Shown piece after piece: positions 17,925 through 26,206 of a DNA stretch of 64,000 nt. Within the stretch, counting starts at the first letter, position 1; each line of letters starts with the position of its first letter. The position numbers were made by a program, and so were the translations under genes. The stretch is from JABWBD01 sp040768665 (GTDB lineage Bacteria > Planctomycetota > Planctomycetia > Pirellulales > Thermoguttaceae): positions 117,280-181,279 of the forward strand of contig JAXGMN010000028.1 of NCBI GenBank assembly GCA_040768665.1, written 5' to 3'. Under the pieces are notes generated by a model. It was not told the DNA's origin, did not search any database, and saw only the letters and a program-made list of their open reading frames with translations.

Positions 17925-18104
17925 GCGGACGTTGCGGGAATCGCGGCACCAACCAAGGCGCCTTTGGTCTCGCGATGGGAGCGACAGAACCGCTGGCGGT
18001 TTCCACATTGGTCGGCGGACTCGCCTTACCGGCGCATCGGCGGAATCCAAGACACTTCGTTGCCGCACTCGTGATAGTGGCTCGCACGCTGGGAGAGCTC
18101 AACA

Positions 18105-18653
18105 ATGATGCGCATACGGTTGCTTGTTGAAGCAATGTTGCTCGCGAGTCTTTTCTCCGGATGGCGTCCGGCCTGTGCGAGCGACGCTAGGGAAGATAGC
18201 TCGCCGATCCAGAATGAAACCGTGTCGCGCGCCTCGGTCATATTGCTCGTGCACGGAATCACCACAGATACAGCCGATCCGTGGGACGCCTGGGGAAAGC
18301 TGCAGTCCGACGGCAATTGGTCGGGAATGGTCGGTGCCTTGGAAGCCAGAGGACGTCGCTTCGGCGGAGTGATTTGCTTGCGCAGCGATCGTCGAACGCT
18401 TCCAAAGGCTCTTGACACGGCCGGAGTGAAGGGCGACCCTCGTACCGCCGACTTCTTTGCCCTGGAATTCACGCCCAGTAGCGTAGTGGACGGTCTGGCG
18501 GCAAAGGCGAACGAATTGCAGTCGTGCGTCGCGATCCTGCGCGAATATTGCCGCGCGGGAAAAGTGACGATCGTGGCGCATAGCGCGGGCGGACTTGTTG
18601 CCAGGCAATACATGCAGAACGCCATCGTCGGATGTGAATACCGGCATGCCTGA
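18105..18653 (+). CDS. Truncated exported alpha/beta-hydrolase (lipase-like)
   Basis: 182 residues with a signal peptide (LLVEAMLLASLFSGWRPACAS). The start of an alpha/beta-hydrolase fold is clear: LLVHGI oxyanion loop near residue 48, and the nucleophile elbow AHSAGG (Ser near 161) in a helix-flanked VTIVAHSAGGLVARQYM context, as in class 2 lipases and PGAP1-like proteins. The protein stops about 20 residues after the nucleophile, so the acid and His of the triad and the last half of the fold are missing. The stop is only 10 bp from the 3' end of the convergent pseudokinase gene, suggesting the 3' half was lost in a rearrangement. Probably inactive. Confidence 0.72.
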   Translation: MMRIRLLVEAMLLASLFSGWRPACASDAREDSSPIQNETVSRASVILLVHGITTDTADPWDAWGKLQSDGNWSGMVGALEARGRRFGGVICLRSDRRTLPKALDTAGVKGDPRTADFFALEFTPSSVVDGLAAKANELQSCVAILREYCRAGKVTIVAHSAGGLVARQYMQNAIVGCEYRHA

Positions 18654-18663
18654 TCGACATTCA

Positions 18664-19992
18664 TTATGCGTTTTCGGTTTTCGCAGCCCTCTCACGCAGC
18701 ACTTGACACACGTGTGCCAGCTCTCCACCACTCTTCTGAATTGCAGCAACAACCTGCCGCGCCGCGGGTTCAAGCCGTTCCAGAAGGCGTACACACCCTT
18801 CCATGTCGCCTGATTTGGCAGCGAATTCTAAACACGCAGCCAACTCGAACGCTTCCTCTGCTGGACCCATAAAATACCTACACGCGCCTTTTATGCCGTG
18901 TGCATTGAGAGCAAGCAATTCGAAACTCCCTTCGGCTAACCCGCGCCGCATTTCCGGGACAAACTCCTGCAAGCGTTCACACGTGGCTTCAGCGAGAGTT
19001 CTTAGCAGCTCCGGGTCTCCTCCGCAGGCCCTCGCAACAGCAAACCAGTCAATGCTATCAGCCGTGAAGCCCCCAAGGCATAACGCAAGGTCGGAAGTGG
19101 TACATCGTTCGGACGCTTGCTTTCGTAGACACATCAAGCAAGTGTCTTCAAGGTGCTTATGAATCGTAGCATCAATTGCTGACGGATGCTTGGGGTCACC
19201 ACGAAGGATTTCCTCCACGAGATCCTCACGCGTATTTCCATTGAACGGTGCGATTCCAGTAAGTATCTCATAGAGCACAGTCCCCACAGCCCACACGTCT
19301 GTTGCCGGTGTAAGTAAGTGCGTCCCACCTCCCACTTGTTCCGGCGCCATATATCGAAAAGAGTCGGTAAGATCTTGTGCGAATAGTCTGCGCATGTCTC
19401 TTAGAACGGACAGCCCTAAGCCACGTAGCAGCGGTGAACCATCTGGTTTAACGAGGATGCTACTGGGTTTGACCCCACCGTGTACAAAACCGGCGGCGTG
19501 GACAAAGCGGAGCGCATCGACGACGGTACTCATCAGCTTCAACTCCCAACCGCGATCCAATCCGGACTTGTCGAGAAGCGCACGCAGCGAGGCCCCATCC
19601 ACATACTCCCCCACAATGAACGGCATATCATCGGCTTGCCTTCCGTAAGAATACAGAGAAGCGATCGCTGCGTGTTTCAGCTTGCCCACGGTCCAGACCT
19701 CCTTGAGAACCCGTGCCGTTTCATAGGTCGAGCGGAAAGCGTCCTTGCGAAGTGTCGTGACGGCCACGTGACGCTGACTTTGCTCGTCCCAAGCACGGTA
19801 GACTATGCCAGTGCATCCCTGGCCGACAACTACTTGTATAGTGTACCGGCCCTCGTCGCCCAATCGATGTCCAGGTGCAAGCAACGGCTGTTCCGGCATT
19901 TCTTCTGAATTGAACGTTCGCGGAACGTTCCCTTCGTAGTTCTCTGGTTCTTCAGCCACAGAGGAATCCTCCGCCTGTTCTTGTTTCTGCAT
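18664..19992 (-). CDS. Pseudokinase with C-terminal HPt domain
   Basis: 442 residues. Residues 47-300 align with the kinase of the upstream neighbour (for example GQGCTGIVY, SFRYMAPEQVGG, TDVWAVGTVLYEILTG), but every catalytic residue is replaced: VAVK is VAVT (Thr79), HRD is HGG (Gly173 for Asp), and DFG is GLG (Gly191 for Asp). The loss is complete, so phosphotransfer is not expected. Residues about 325-430 form a four-helix HPt-like domain with AHGIKG (His365, Lys368), the phosphorylatable-His motif H-x-x-K-G. It is probably a scaffold or phosphorelay intermediate controlled by its REC-kinase partner, encoded 191 bp upstream on the same strand. Confidence 0.85.
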   Translation of the reverse strand: MQKQEQAEDSSVAEEPENYEGNVPRTFNSEEMPEQPLLAPGHRLGDEGRYTIQVVVGQGCTGIVYRAWDEQSQRHVAVTTLRKDAFRSTYETARVLKEVWTVGKLKHAAIASLYSYGRQADDMPFIVGEYVDGASLRALLDKSGLDRGWELKLMSTVVDALRFVHAAGFVHGGVKPSSILVKPDGSPLLRGLGLSVLRDMRRLFAQDLTDSFRYMAPEQVGGGTHLLTPATDVWAVGTVLYEILTGIAPFNGNTREDLVEEILRGDPKHPSAIDATIHKHLEDTCLMCLRKQASERCTTSDLALCLGGFTADSIDWFAVARACGGDPELLRTLAEATCERLQEFVPEMRRGLAEGSFELLALNAHGIKGACRYFMGPAEEAFELAACLEFAAKSGDMEGCVRLLERLEPAARQVVAAIQKSGGELAHVCQVLRERAAKTENA

Positions 19993-20183
19993 CGATGCCG
20001 ATCAAGCCGAACCGACCAAAGCGGTCTGGCAAACCGCCCCCGCAACCGCATTGGACTCTGCCGCCCTTGAGGAATCAACTTAAGCACAGTATGCATCAAG
20101 AAATCGCGCCTTGCGGCATCCGTGTCCAATGCTCGGTCGCCTTCGCGGCCGATGGTGGATCACATCATCCTTCGACCAGATGT

Positions 20184-22385
20184 CTATTTTGTCTGTTGTT
20201 CGAAACTGCCGTCCGACAACGCTGCAAAGCGACATTTCAGGGATATCAACTGTACTATCAAACGTCTGTACTCCTGTTCAAGTTCAGGGAACAGCCTGTT
20301 GGCCTCGGACCGGTGATTGTCGCGGGCAAAGCCCTCGACACGTTTCGCCAAGTCGCGCGCGTAGGCTGCATCCCAGAACTTCAATGAACCCTCCAAAGTG
20401 TGCGCAGCCAGCACACATTGCGCGAGATCACCACCTTCAGCAAGGGAGCGTTTCATTGTTTCCATGATTCTTGGCGTTTCGTCGAAGAAAGTCTTTAACA
20501 TCGCGGCGAGAACGCCACGATCGCCACCGCAGTCTTCCAGGAATCTATGCCAATCACCCAGTCTGGACTGCTGATGAAGGTCGACGACGACATCGGCCGC
20601 TGTCCAATAACGCTCAGCGACATCCTTTCTCAAGCATTTTATGCAGACACGTTCTAAGTCTTTCGGCACGGCCCCGTCGATCATTCGCGGCGGCTTCGGT
20701 TCTCGATGCAGGATCTCATCAGCGATATCGTCCCAGGTCTCGCCATTGAATGGCCGTCGGGTGACAAGCATTTCGTATAGCACAACGCCCAACGCCCAAA
20801 TGTCTGCACGACCATCGAGACGATGCGACTCACCGCGAACCTGCTCTGGTGCCATATAAGGGAGCGATCCGGCGACCTCCCCCTTCCTGCGGTGCTGAAT
20901 GTCTTCATGAATCGCCAAACCGAAGTCTACAAGATGGGGCTTCTGATTTTGATCCAGCAAAATATTGCCCGGCTTGATATCCCGGTGGACAAATCCAGCC
21001 GTGTGCGCGAAATGCAACGCATCAGCAATCGGTACGAGCATGTCTCTCGCCTGGGAGTGGCTCACTCCCTCCGAATTAAGAAGATCTAGGAGCGAACGAC
21101 CGTCCACGTATTCCATAACAAGGAACGGGAGCCCCGAACTGTCGCGTCCCACGTCGTGTATGGCAACAATTGCCGTATGCTTCAACTTGGCGAGCGTGCG
21201 TGCTTCAGCCAGGAACTGCTCCACATCGTTTGCTGACCTGAAATGTTCGCGCCGGGGCACTTTCACAGCAACTTGTCGTTGAAGCTCTTCATCCCAACCA
21301 AGGTAGACCGTCCCCATAGCTCCCTGCCCAAGGACCTTCTGAACGATGTAACGGCCCAACTGATCCCCTGCAGTTAGCGCCGGCTGTTCATCTTTGGGAG
21401 TGTACTGTTGAGTGTCCTCTACCTTTGCCGACGAGGGATGACTGTCCGGCAAGAGTTGTCCGCTTTCCTCTAATTCGGCTCGAATCGCCGACAAGTCGAT
21501 CTGAAGATGATGACCCGGGAAGCGAGATTGGAGTTCTCTGGGAGTCGGAATCTTCTTACATGCCAGGCATTCGCCTCGGATCAACTCGGAAACGATTGTC
21601 GGCTTGCAGGCCACTTCCGGCCATTCATCAAGGTACTCTTCTAATGGCTTCCAATCTTGAGATCGCCACCGGATTTCTTGCTCGACTTGAATCAAAGCGA
21701 CAAGGATTGGTTCACGAAGAGAATGGCCACCAGGAGGCACGAACTGCGCAAGGTCCACGGCTCCACCCTGCCGCCATGCCACTTCAAAGCGTCCAATGAC
21801 TTCGCACACTTCGCTTCGTGCGGCTGTGTTCTCGACTTCGAGGGGGGTGGTTCTGGGGCTGTCAGTGGACGCCTTATCGGCGAAGAGCTGCTGGTCTCGG
21901 CTGTCTTCGAGACTCTTGACGCATTCGATGAGTCTACGGCCATCGTATGATTTCTGAACAAATCCCACTCCGTGTTCGAGAAACCATTTGGTAACTTCCG
22001 GTTCGCTGGAAAGCGAAAAGCCCACCAAGGGGATTCCTGGCCTGTTGCCGTAAATCCAGCGAGCCAGCGCCAGCCCAGTCTCGAATCCACCCATCGTGGT
22101 CTTTTCGTCAAAGGCTTTCCCTGCCGGCATCATTACGTCGAGTATGACTAGAGCAATCTCATCGCAATGCTGCTGGAAGACAGACGTTGCCATTGTAGCG
22201 TCATCTGCGGCGAGGACTCGAAAGCCCTCGTCCTCAAGCTTGGGGGTGATTCTTTGTCGGATGAACGGATCGTCCTCGACCCAGAGAAGGGTCTTCTTCT
22301 GAGCCGTTGTGTGTGGGCCTCGATCTTCCGTCTTCCTATCGGCGGTTCCGCCAATTACACGCGATAACCACTCACGAAAAGCCAT
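20184..22385 (-). CDS. Receiver-Ser/Thr kinase-HPt hybrid protein
   Basis: 733 residues. Residues 30-155 are a response-regulator receiver: acidic pocket Glu37/Asp38/Asp39, phosphoacceptor Asp83 in ILDVMMP, and Lys145 in VQKSY. Residues 195-305 match the kinase-associated N-terminal module (also at 12194 and 22464). Residues 345-600 are a complete Hanks kinase: GQGAMG 353-358, Lys375, HRD with Asp469, DFG with Asp487, MAPEQ. Residues about 610-715 form an HPt-like helical bundle with AHTLEG (His662), although the usual Lys is Glu665. A protein linking His-Asp phosphorelay and Ser/Thr phosphorylation in one chain is unusual. The pseudokinase-HPt gene follows it. Confidence 0.9.
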   Translation of the reverse strand: MAFREWLSRVIGGTADRKTEDRGPHTTAQKKTLLWVEDDPFIRQRITPKLEDEGFRVLAADDATMATSVFQQHCDEIALVILDVMMPAGKAFDEKTTMGGFETGLALARWIYGNRPGIPLVGFSLSSEPEVTKWFLEHGVGFVQKSYDGRRLIECVKSLEDSRDQQLFADKASTDSPRTTPLEVENTAARSEVCEVIGRFEVAWRQGGAVDLAQFVPPGGHSLREPILVALIQVEQEIRWRSQDWKPLEEYLDEWPEVACKPTIVSELIRGECLACKKIPTPRELQSRFPGHHLQIDLSAIRAELEESGQLLPDSHPSSAKVEDTQQYTPKDEQPALTAGDQLGRYIVQKVLGQGAMGTVYLGWDEELQRQVAVKVPRREHFRSANDVEQFLAEARTLAKLKHTAIVAIHDVGRDSSGLPFLVMEYVDGRSLLDLLNSEGVSHSQARDMLVPIADALHFAHTAGFVHRDIKPGNILLDQNQKPHLVDFGLAIHEDIQHRRKGEVAGSLPYMAPEQVRGESHRLDGRADIWALGVVLYEMLVTRRPFNGETWDDIADEILHREPKPPRMIDGAVPKDLERVCIKCLRKDVAERYWTAADVVVDLHQQSRLGDWHRFLEDCGGDRGVLAAMLKTFFDETPRIMETMKRSLAEGGDLAQCVLAAHTLEGSLKFWDAAYARDLAKRVEGFARDNHRSEANRLFPELEQEYRRLIVQLISLKCRFAALSDGSFEQQTK

Positions 22386-22463
22386 TTGTGAAACTCGCGC
22401 TTGCAGAGGATCTTGGAAACATATCAGCCGGCGAACCCAAACCGGGACCTACTTGTACACTGC

Positions 22464-22922
22464 CTACTGCATACCCCTTACCTCTCGCAGATTGTAGACC
22501 CCAGCAAGATAGCGTGGAAGGAGGCGGCCATTGAGCCTGCCCACGTAGTACTCTTGGCAGAGCAGCGCGGCGGACCACTCGTCCGGCGAACCCAGAGACG
22601 GATACTGGGCCGCATAGTCTGCCAGCCGCGGCCGCCAAGGCAGGCGGCCAGTCTTTTTCGCAGCCAGGGTCGACTCGACGGACGGATTCCGCGCACCAGC
22701 GTTCCGCCAGCGACTTTCCATGTCGATGCCCACCAGCTTGCACAAGAGATCGCGGTCGGGATCAGAATCGTTGCCGACATTGCGCAGATAGACGTCGATT
22801 TCCGGCGGTTCCCCGCCGCGCCAGGCGAACCACGCCGCCTCGAACTGGCGGCACTCGCACTCGATCTCCTCCCCACGGGATCGGAGCTGCGTAGACGAGC
22901 GATTATCGAGTTCACCGCTCAT
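22464..22922 (-). CDS. Stand-alone copy of the kinase-associated N-terminal module
   Basis: 152 residues if it starts at the ATG at 22922; an upstream ATG at 22979 is possible. The sequence contains CRQFEAAWFAWRGGEPPEIDVYL, DLLCKLVGIDMESRWR and PRLADYAAQYPSLGSPDEW, the same signature as residues 1-150 of the sigma factor at 12194 and 195-300 of the receiver-kinase. No kinase domain follows: the reading frame ends at GMQ, 78 bp upstream of the receiver-kinase start. It could be a truncated kinase or a genuine adaptor. Its position upstream of the kinase pair on the same strand suggests one transcript. Confidence 0.6.
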   Translation of the reverse strand: MSGELDNRSSTQLRSRGEEIECECRQFEAAWFAWRGGEPPEIDVYLRNVGNDSDPDRDLLCKLVGIDMESRWRNAGARNPSVESTLAAKKTGRLPWRPRLADYAAQYPSLGSPDEWSAALLCQEYYVGRLNGRLLPRYLAGVYNLREVRGMQ

Positions 22923-22994
22923 GGTCGGACCTCGCCAGAGATTGCCGCCGACATCCGGTCGGTGAGAAGCCGTCTGCATCGCATCCTACTTTAG
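22884..22994 (+). pseudogene. Possible remnant of a sigma factor C-terminus
   Basis: This frame reads RRAIIEFTAHGRTSPEIAADIR followed by SVRSRLHRILL and a stop, which resembles a sigma region 4 helix-turn-helix. It overlaps the 5' end of the minus-strand module gene at 22464-22922, so both cannot be intact. It may be a coincidental antisense frame. Confidence 0.2.
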
Positions 22995-23455
22995 CCAAGA
23001 CGCTTGCCTATCGCAAGAGGGGGGGCAGTCTCGTGTGCGGCACGGCTTCCTGGCAGACGGAAAGCCGAAAGCATCGGATGCCGCCAAGGAGCCGAAGATG
23101 GGACGGAACGGAACGCGAGGGGGTGGGGGGGGGTTTTTTGGTGGTGGGGGGGGCAGCCAGCGGTTTGGCTTGGTGAAGTCTCTTGCCGCCGAGACGGAAA
23201 AAGACACCCGACCCCGTGCCAGAAAATCTTGCCGCACAGATGGCCGTGTTTTGCGCCAGCCAGGGATTCTCAGCACCGGGCGAGGCGTGGAATCGGCTTA
23301 GAAGGGTGAGGGACGGGAGGTGAGCCAGGGCTGGAAGCCGACCGCAATTCCGTCGCGTGCTCCACCTAGGCCAGCACTTTCATCGGCATCGTGCCGCGGC
23401 GCGCCGGTGCCAAGCAGGCGAGGCGATCCAAGAACATGATTCGGGAGGAAAGACC
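22995..23455. other. Intergenic gap with long G-runs
   Basis: No gene is supported. The segment 23118-23157 is nearly pure G/T on the plus strand, with runs of 5, 9 and 8 G separated by short T-rich pieces, and could form a G-quadruplex. GGGAGGAA near 23443 is the ribosome binding site of the next gene. Confidence 0.6.
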
Positions 23456-24340
23456 ATGCATCGTTCGCTTCGCAAGAAAGGTTTCACGCTTGTCGAACTC
23501 TTGGTGGTAATCGCCGTCGTCGGCACGCTGGCCGCGGTGCTTCTGCCGGCGGTTCAGGCGGCGCGGGAGGCGGCACGGCGAGCCCAGTGTTCCAACAATC
23601 TCCGGCAAATGGGGCTGGCGCTGCAGAACTACCACACGGTCCATGGGGCCTTCCCGTCGGCCTATACCGCCGACGCCAGCACGTTTCAGCTTCCGGCGTG
23701 GTCCTGGTCGGCCTTCTTGCTGCCCTACCTGGAACACGACGGACTGTACACCGCGCTGGGCGTCGCTTCCAAGCGGTTCGGTGACGGCGCCAACCTCGCG
23801 CCGCCCACCCCCGAGACCCAGAAGCGGCTGGACGTGTTTATCTGCCCATCCGATATTGGCCCGCTGCTCAACAATTACCGGAACCTGCATGCCAAGTCGA
23901 ACTATCGGGGAATTATGGGAAACACCGTTTCCCCCGAGTTCCGATGCACCTATGCGGGGCTGACGAATCAGAATGGTGTGATTTACTTGAACAGCACGGT
24001 ATCGATCGGCGACATCCGCGACGGCTCGTCGAGCACGGTCGTGCTGGGGGAGTGCCTGCTGGAACCGGAAGACGGCGGCCGCAAGGCGGCTCTATGGGCA
24101 GGGCTGCACGGCAGTGTTGGGAACGTGCTGTATATCAGCGACCTGATGTGGTGGCTCAACTCCGATCCGCTCTACCGCATCAACGGGTCAGCCCTTCAGG
24201 CATTCAGCAGCAACCATCCCGGCGGCGCCCAGTTCGTCTTTGCCGACGCCTCCGTGCACTTCATTGCCGAGATGGTCGATGGCCGGGTGCTCGAAAGACT
24301 TGCAGCCCGGAACGACGGCGAGCCGGTCGGGCAGTTTTGA
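23456..24340 (+). CDS. DUF1559 type II pseudopilin-like protein
   Basis: 294 residues. ATG 23456 lies 5-12 bases after GGGAGGAA. The start has a short basic leader ending KKG followed by FTLVELLVVIAVVGTLAAVLLP, the prepilin peptidase site and membrane helix of type IV pilin-like proteins. QAAREAARRAQCSNNLRQ follows, as in the large DUF1559 family of planctomycetes. The C-terminus carries the H-X9-D element (HPGGAQFVFAD), here followed by Ala instead of Gly. Such proteins are probably surface or pseudopilus subunits exported by a type II-like system. The family occurs in tens to hundreds of copies per genome. Confidence 0.93.
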   Translation: MHRSLRKKGFTLVELLVVIAVVGTLAAVLLPAVQAAREAARRAQCSNNLRQMGLALQNYHTVHGAFPSAYTADASTFQLPAWSWSAFLLPYLEHDGLYTALGVASKRFGDGANLAPPTPETQKRLDVFICPSDIGPLLNNYRNLHAKSNYRGIMGNTVSPEFRCTYAGLTNQNGVIYLNSTVSIGDIRDGSSSTVVLGECLLEPEDGGRKAALWAGLHGSVGNVLYISDLMWWLNSDPLYRINGSALQAFSSNHPGGAQFVFADASVHFIAEMVDGRVLERLAARNDGEPVGQF

Positions 24341-24389
24341 GAATTGGACCAGTGTTGGTTTCCATTGTGTCAACGTCTGTCGAACGACC

Positions 24390-24640
24390 TTGGCCGAAGG
24401 CCTTGGATCACTGTAGCCTGGGGCAACGCTTGCAACGCCCCAGGTTGGAGGTCCAAACCGTGCGTTGTGTTTGGCTGGCGGCCATATTTACGCTCCGTCG
24501 GTTCGTTCCGGACCCCGGGTCGGCGGCGGAGGTGAGTATGGCCTTCGGCCAAAGGAACATGTGTTTGCCTCCGTATCCTGGGGCGTTGCCGGCATGGCCG
24601 GCGTTGCCCCAGGCTACGGTGATGAGAGGCCTTCGGCCAA
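24390..24640. repeat. Inverted repeat with about 40-bp arms and nested hairpins
   Basis: Arms 24390-24429 and 24601-24640 are complementary over 40 bases with about four mismatches (shared TTGGCCGAAGGCCT and GTAGCCTGGGGCAACGC). Inside, both ends form their own hairpins based on CCTGGGGC and GCCCCAGG (24417-24444 and 24579-24615). The architecture suggests a MITE or REP-like element about 250 bp long inserted between the pilin-like gene and the serpin remnant. No transposase is encoded within it. Confidence 0.7.
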
Positions 24641-24793
24641 AAATCCCGAGATCGAAAATGCCACAATCTGTGGTACTAGATGGAAGCGAAATCGTCGGAC
24701 AAATTCCGTGTATCTTTGGCACCCGGCCTTGAACGATTAGCCACTCTCCCCTGCAATTCGCGTTTGACCTGCGTCTCACCAAAGGAGCGAATG

Positions 24794-25650
24794 ATGTCCA
24801 CAATCCGATGTTCATGTCTCGCAGCAGCCGCGACCGTAGCGGCCCTGGGTCTTCTTGCGGCTGCTCCGCCGATCCTCCAATTCCCGCCTCCCCAACGTCT
24901 CCGCAGCGGCCGGGCCAAACAGAGCTCGATTGCCAGGAAAGCGAAAATATCGAGCAGTCGCAGAAGGCCGAAACGACCACCGTCGGCGCGACATTGGACC
25001 TTCCGGCGGCAGCCGTGCGGCCTGTGAGCATCGCACAAGAAGACGGTACGAATCCGGCTTCGACGTCCTCGGTGCGGCCGGTGACGCCCGCGCCAACCGG
25101 GATGATCGTGGAAAGCGCCAACCAGTTTGCCCTGGATTTGTACCGGCAAATCAGCTCGAAGGGCGGCAACTTGTTCTTTTCGCCGGCCAGCCTCTCCGTC
25201 GCCCTGGCAATGACGTATGCGGGAACCGCTGGAGACACGAAGACGGAAATTGCCAGGACGCTCCATTTCGACATGCCGGACGACGAAGTTCATCTGGGTG
25301 TGAAGACGCTCCAAGAGCTATGGACGACGGCCGACGGAAAGACGGGGGTGCGTCTGAATTTGGCGAACCGGCTCTGGGGACAGCACCGCTACGAGTTCCG
25401 GCCGGAGTTCCTGGAAATCACCCGCGACGCCTACGGCGCCGAGCTTGCTCAACTGGACTTCGCCCAAAGCGAGGAGGCCACCGAGGCCGCTGCCGCCACT
25501 GGCTCGGCTCTCGAACTGACGTCGGCACGCATCGAACAGCCAAAAGACGCACGTATTTTCCGTGTCGACCATCCTTTCGTGTACGTGGTCCGCGACAGTC
25601 GCAACGATGCGATCTTGTTCATCGGCAGAGCTGCAAATCCGTTGGAGTAA
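24794..25650 (+). pseudogene. Degraded serpin lipoprotein: frameshift plus internal deletion
   Basis: AAAGGAG at 24781 precedes ATG 24794, which opens a signal sequence (LAAAATVAALGLLA). Adding one G to the GG at 24859-24860 continues it into the serpin frame as LLAGC, a lipobox; without it the frame runs into nonsense. The serpin frame then shows ESANQFALDLYRQIS, GNLFFSPASLSVALAM and TYAGTAGDTKTEIARTLHF, the classical serpin N-terminus, and ends in FRVDHPFVYVVRDS near the C-terminal serpin signature. The middle, including the breach and shutter helices, is missing: LDFAQ joins directly to SEEATEAAAATG, the hinge of the reactive-centre loop. This protein cannot fold as an inhibitory serpin. 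Planctomycete serpins are otherwise uncommon. Confidence 0.78.
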
Positions 25651-25708
25651 GGGTCTCTCCGCTGCGGCCTGCCCCCGACCCCTCGGCCTCGATCATCTTA
25701 CGGCGACA

Positions 25709-25966
25709 TCACTTCCCAGGCCCAGGCAGTATGAGGTTCCAACGTAACGTGACGTTCCGTTCGATGGCCGGGGTGCTGGTGAAGGTCTCGCCCACTCCGG
25801 CTGCCGCTATCCTGCGAACGCGAATCTCCCGACCGGCGAAACCGTACTGCCCGGCGTCGAACTCCAAATTCGCCAAAACCGGCTCCTTGGTTTGCTTCAC
25901 GGCCAAGCCCACCACTCCGGCACCCAGGCGTAGAGACCGGCCACCGGCGGGGGCGTCCCTGAATCC
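25709..25966 (-). pseudogene. Possible antisense remnant of a protein C-terminus
   Basis: On the minus strand the sequence reads PAGGRSLRLGAGVVGLAVKQ, then EPVLANLEFDAGQYGFAGREI and finally VTLRWNLILPGPGK and a stop. The alternating hydrophobic pattern looks like a beta-rich C-terminal fragment rather than a random frame. No start codon with a ribosome binding site or upstream continuation is visible and no family is recognised. This lies in a 556-bp gap between the serpin remnant and the FlgI-like gene. Confidence 0.25.
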
Positions 25967-26088
25967 ATCTTGACCCCCGCGGGTGATCATACTATCGTCC
26001 GGCCCGCGAATGCCTCGCTCTTTCGCGCCCGACGCACTTGTCCGACCACGGCCATTCGGCCGCTCATGCGGACGGGCCGAAGAGCCTA

Positions 26089-26141
26089 TCCCAGAACCTC
26101 GCGCTCGGCTAGGACTCACCGGCCGGCGCGAGGTTCCGGGA
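26089..26141 (+). promoter_or_regulatory. Strong 16-bp-arm hairpin in the leader of the FlgI-like gene
   Basis: Arms 26089-26104 and 26126-26141 pair with one mismatch around a 21-base loop. The hairpin ends 65 bp before the start codon and has no T-run, so it may be a leader structure or a dispersed repeat. Confidence 0.45.
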
Positions 26142-26206
26142 TCTCGTCATGCTCGACAGGGCAGAGGCACTTCTCGGCGGCGAATCTGCGAAGGAGCCAG
26201 CAAAGT

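Noticed and set aside
24855..25973. Plus-strand frame through the serpin remnant and the following gap
   Set aside because: Different frame from the serpin signatures, Arg-rich, no domain.
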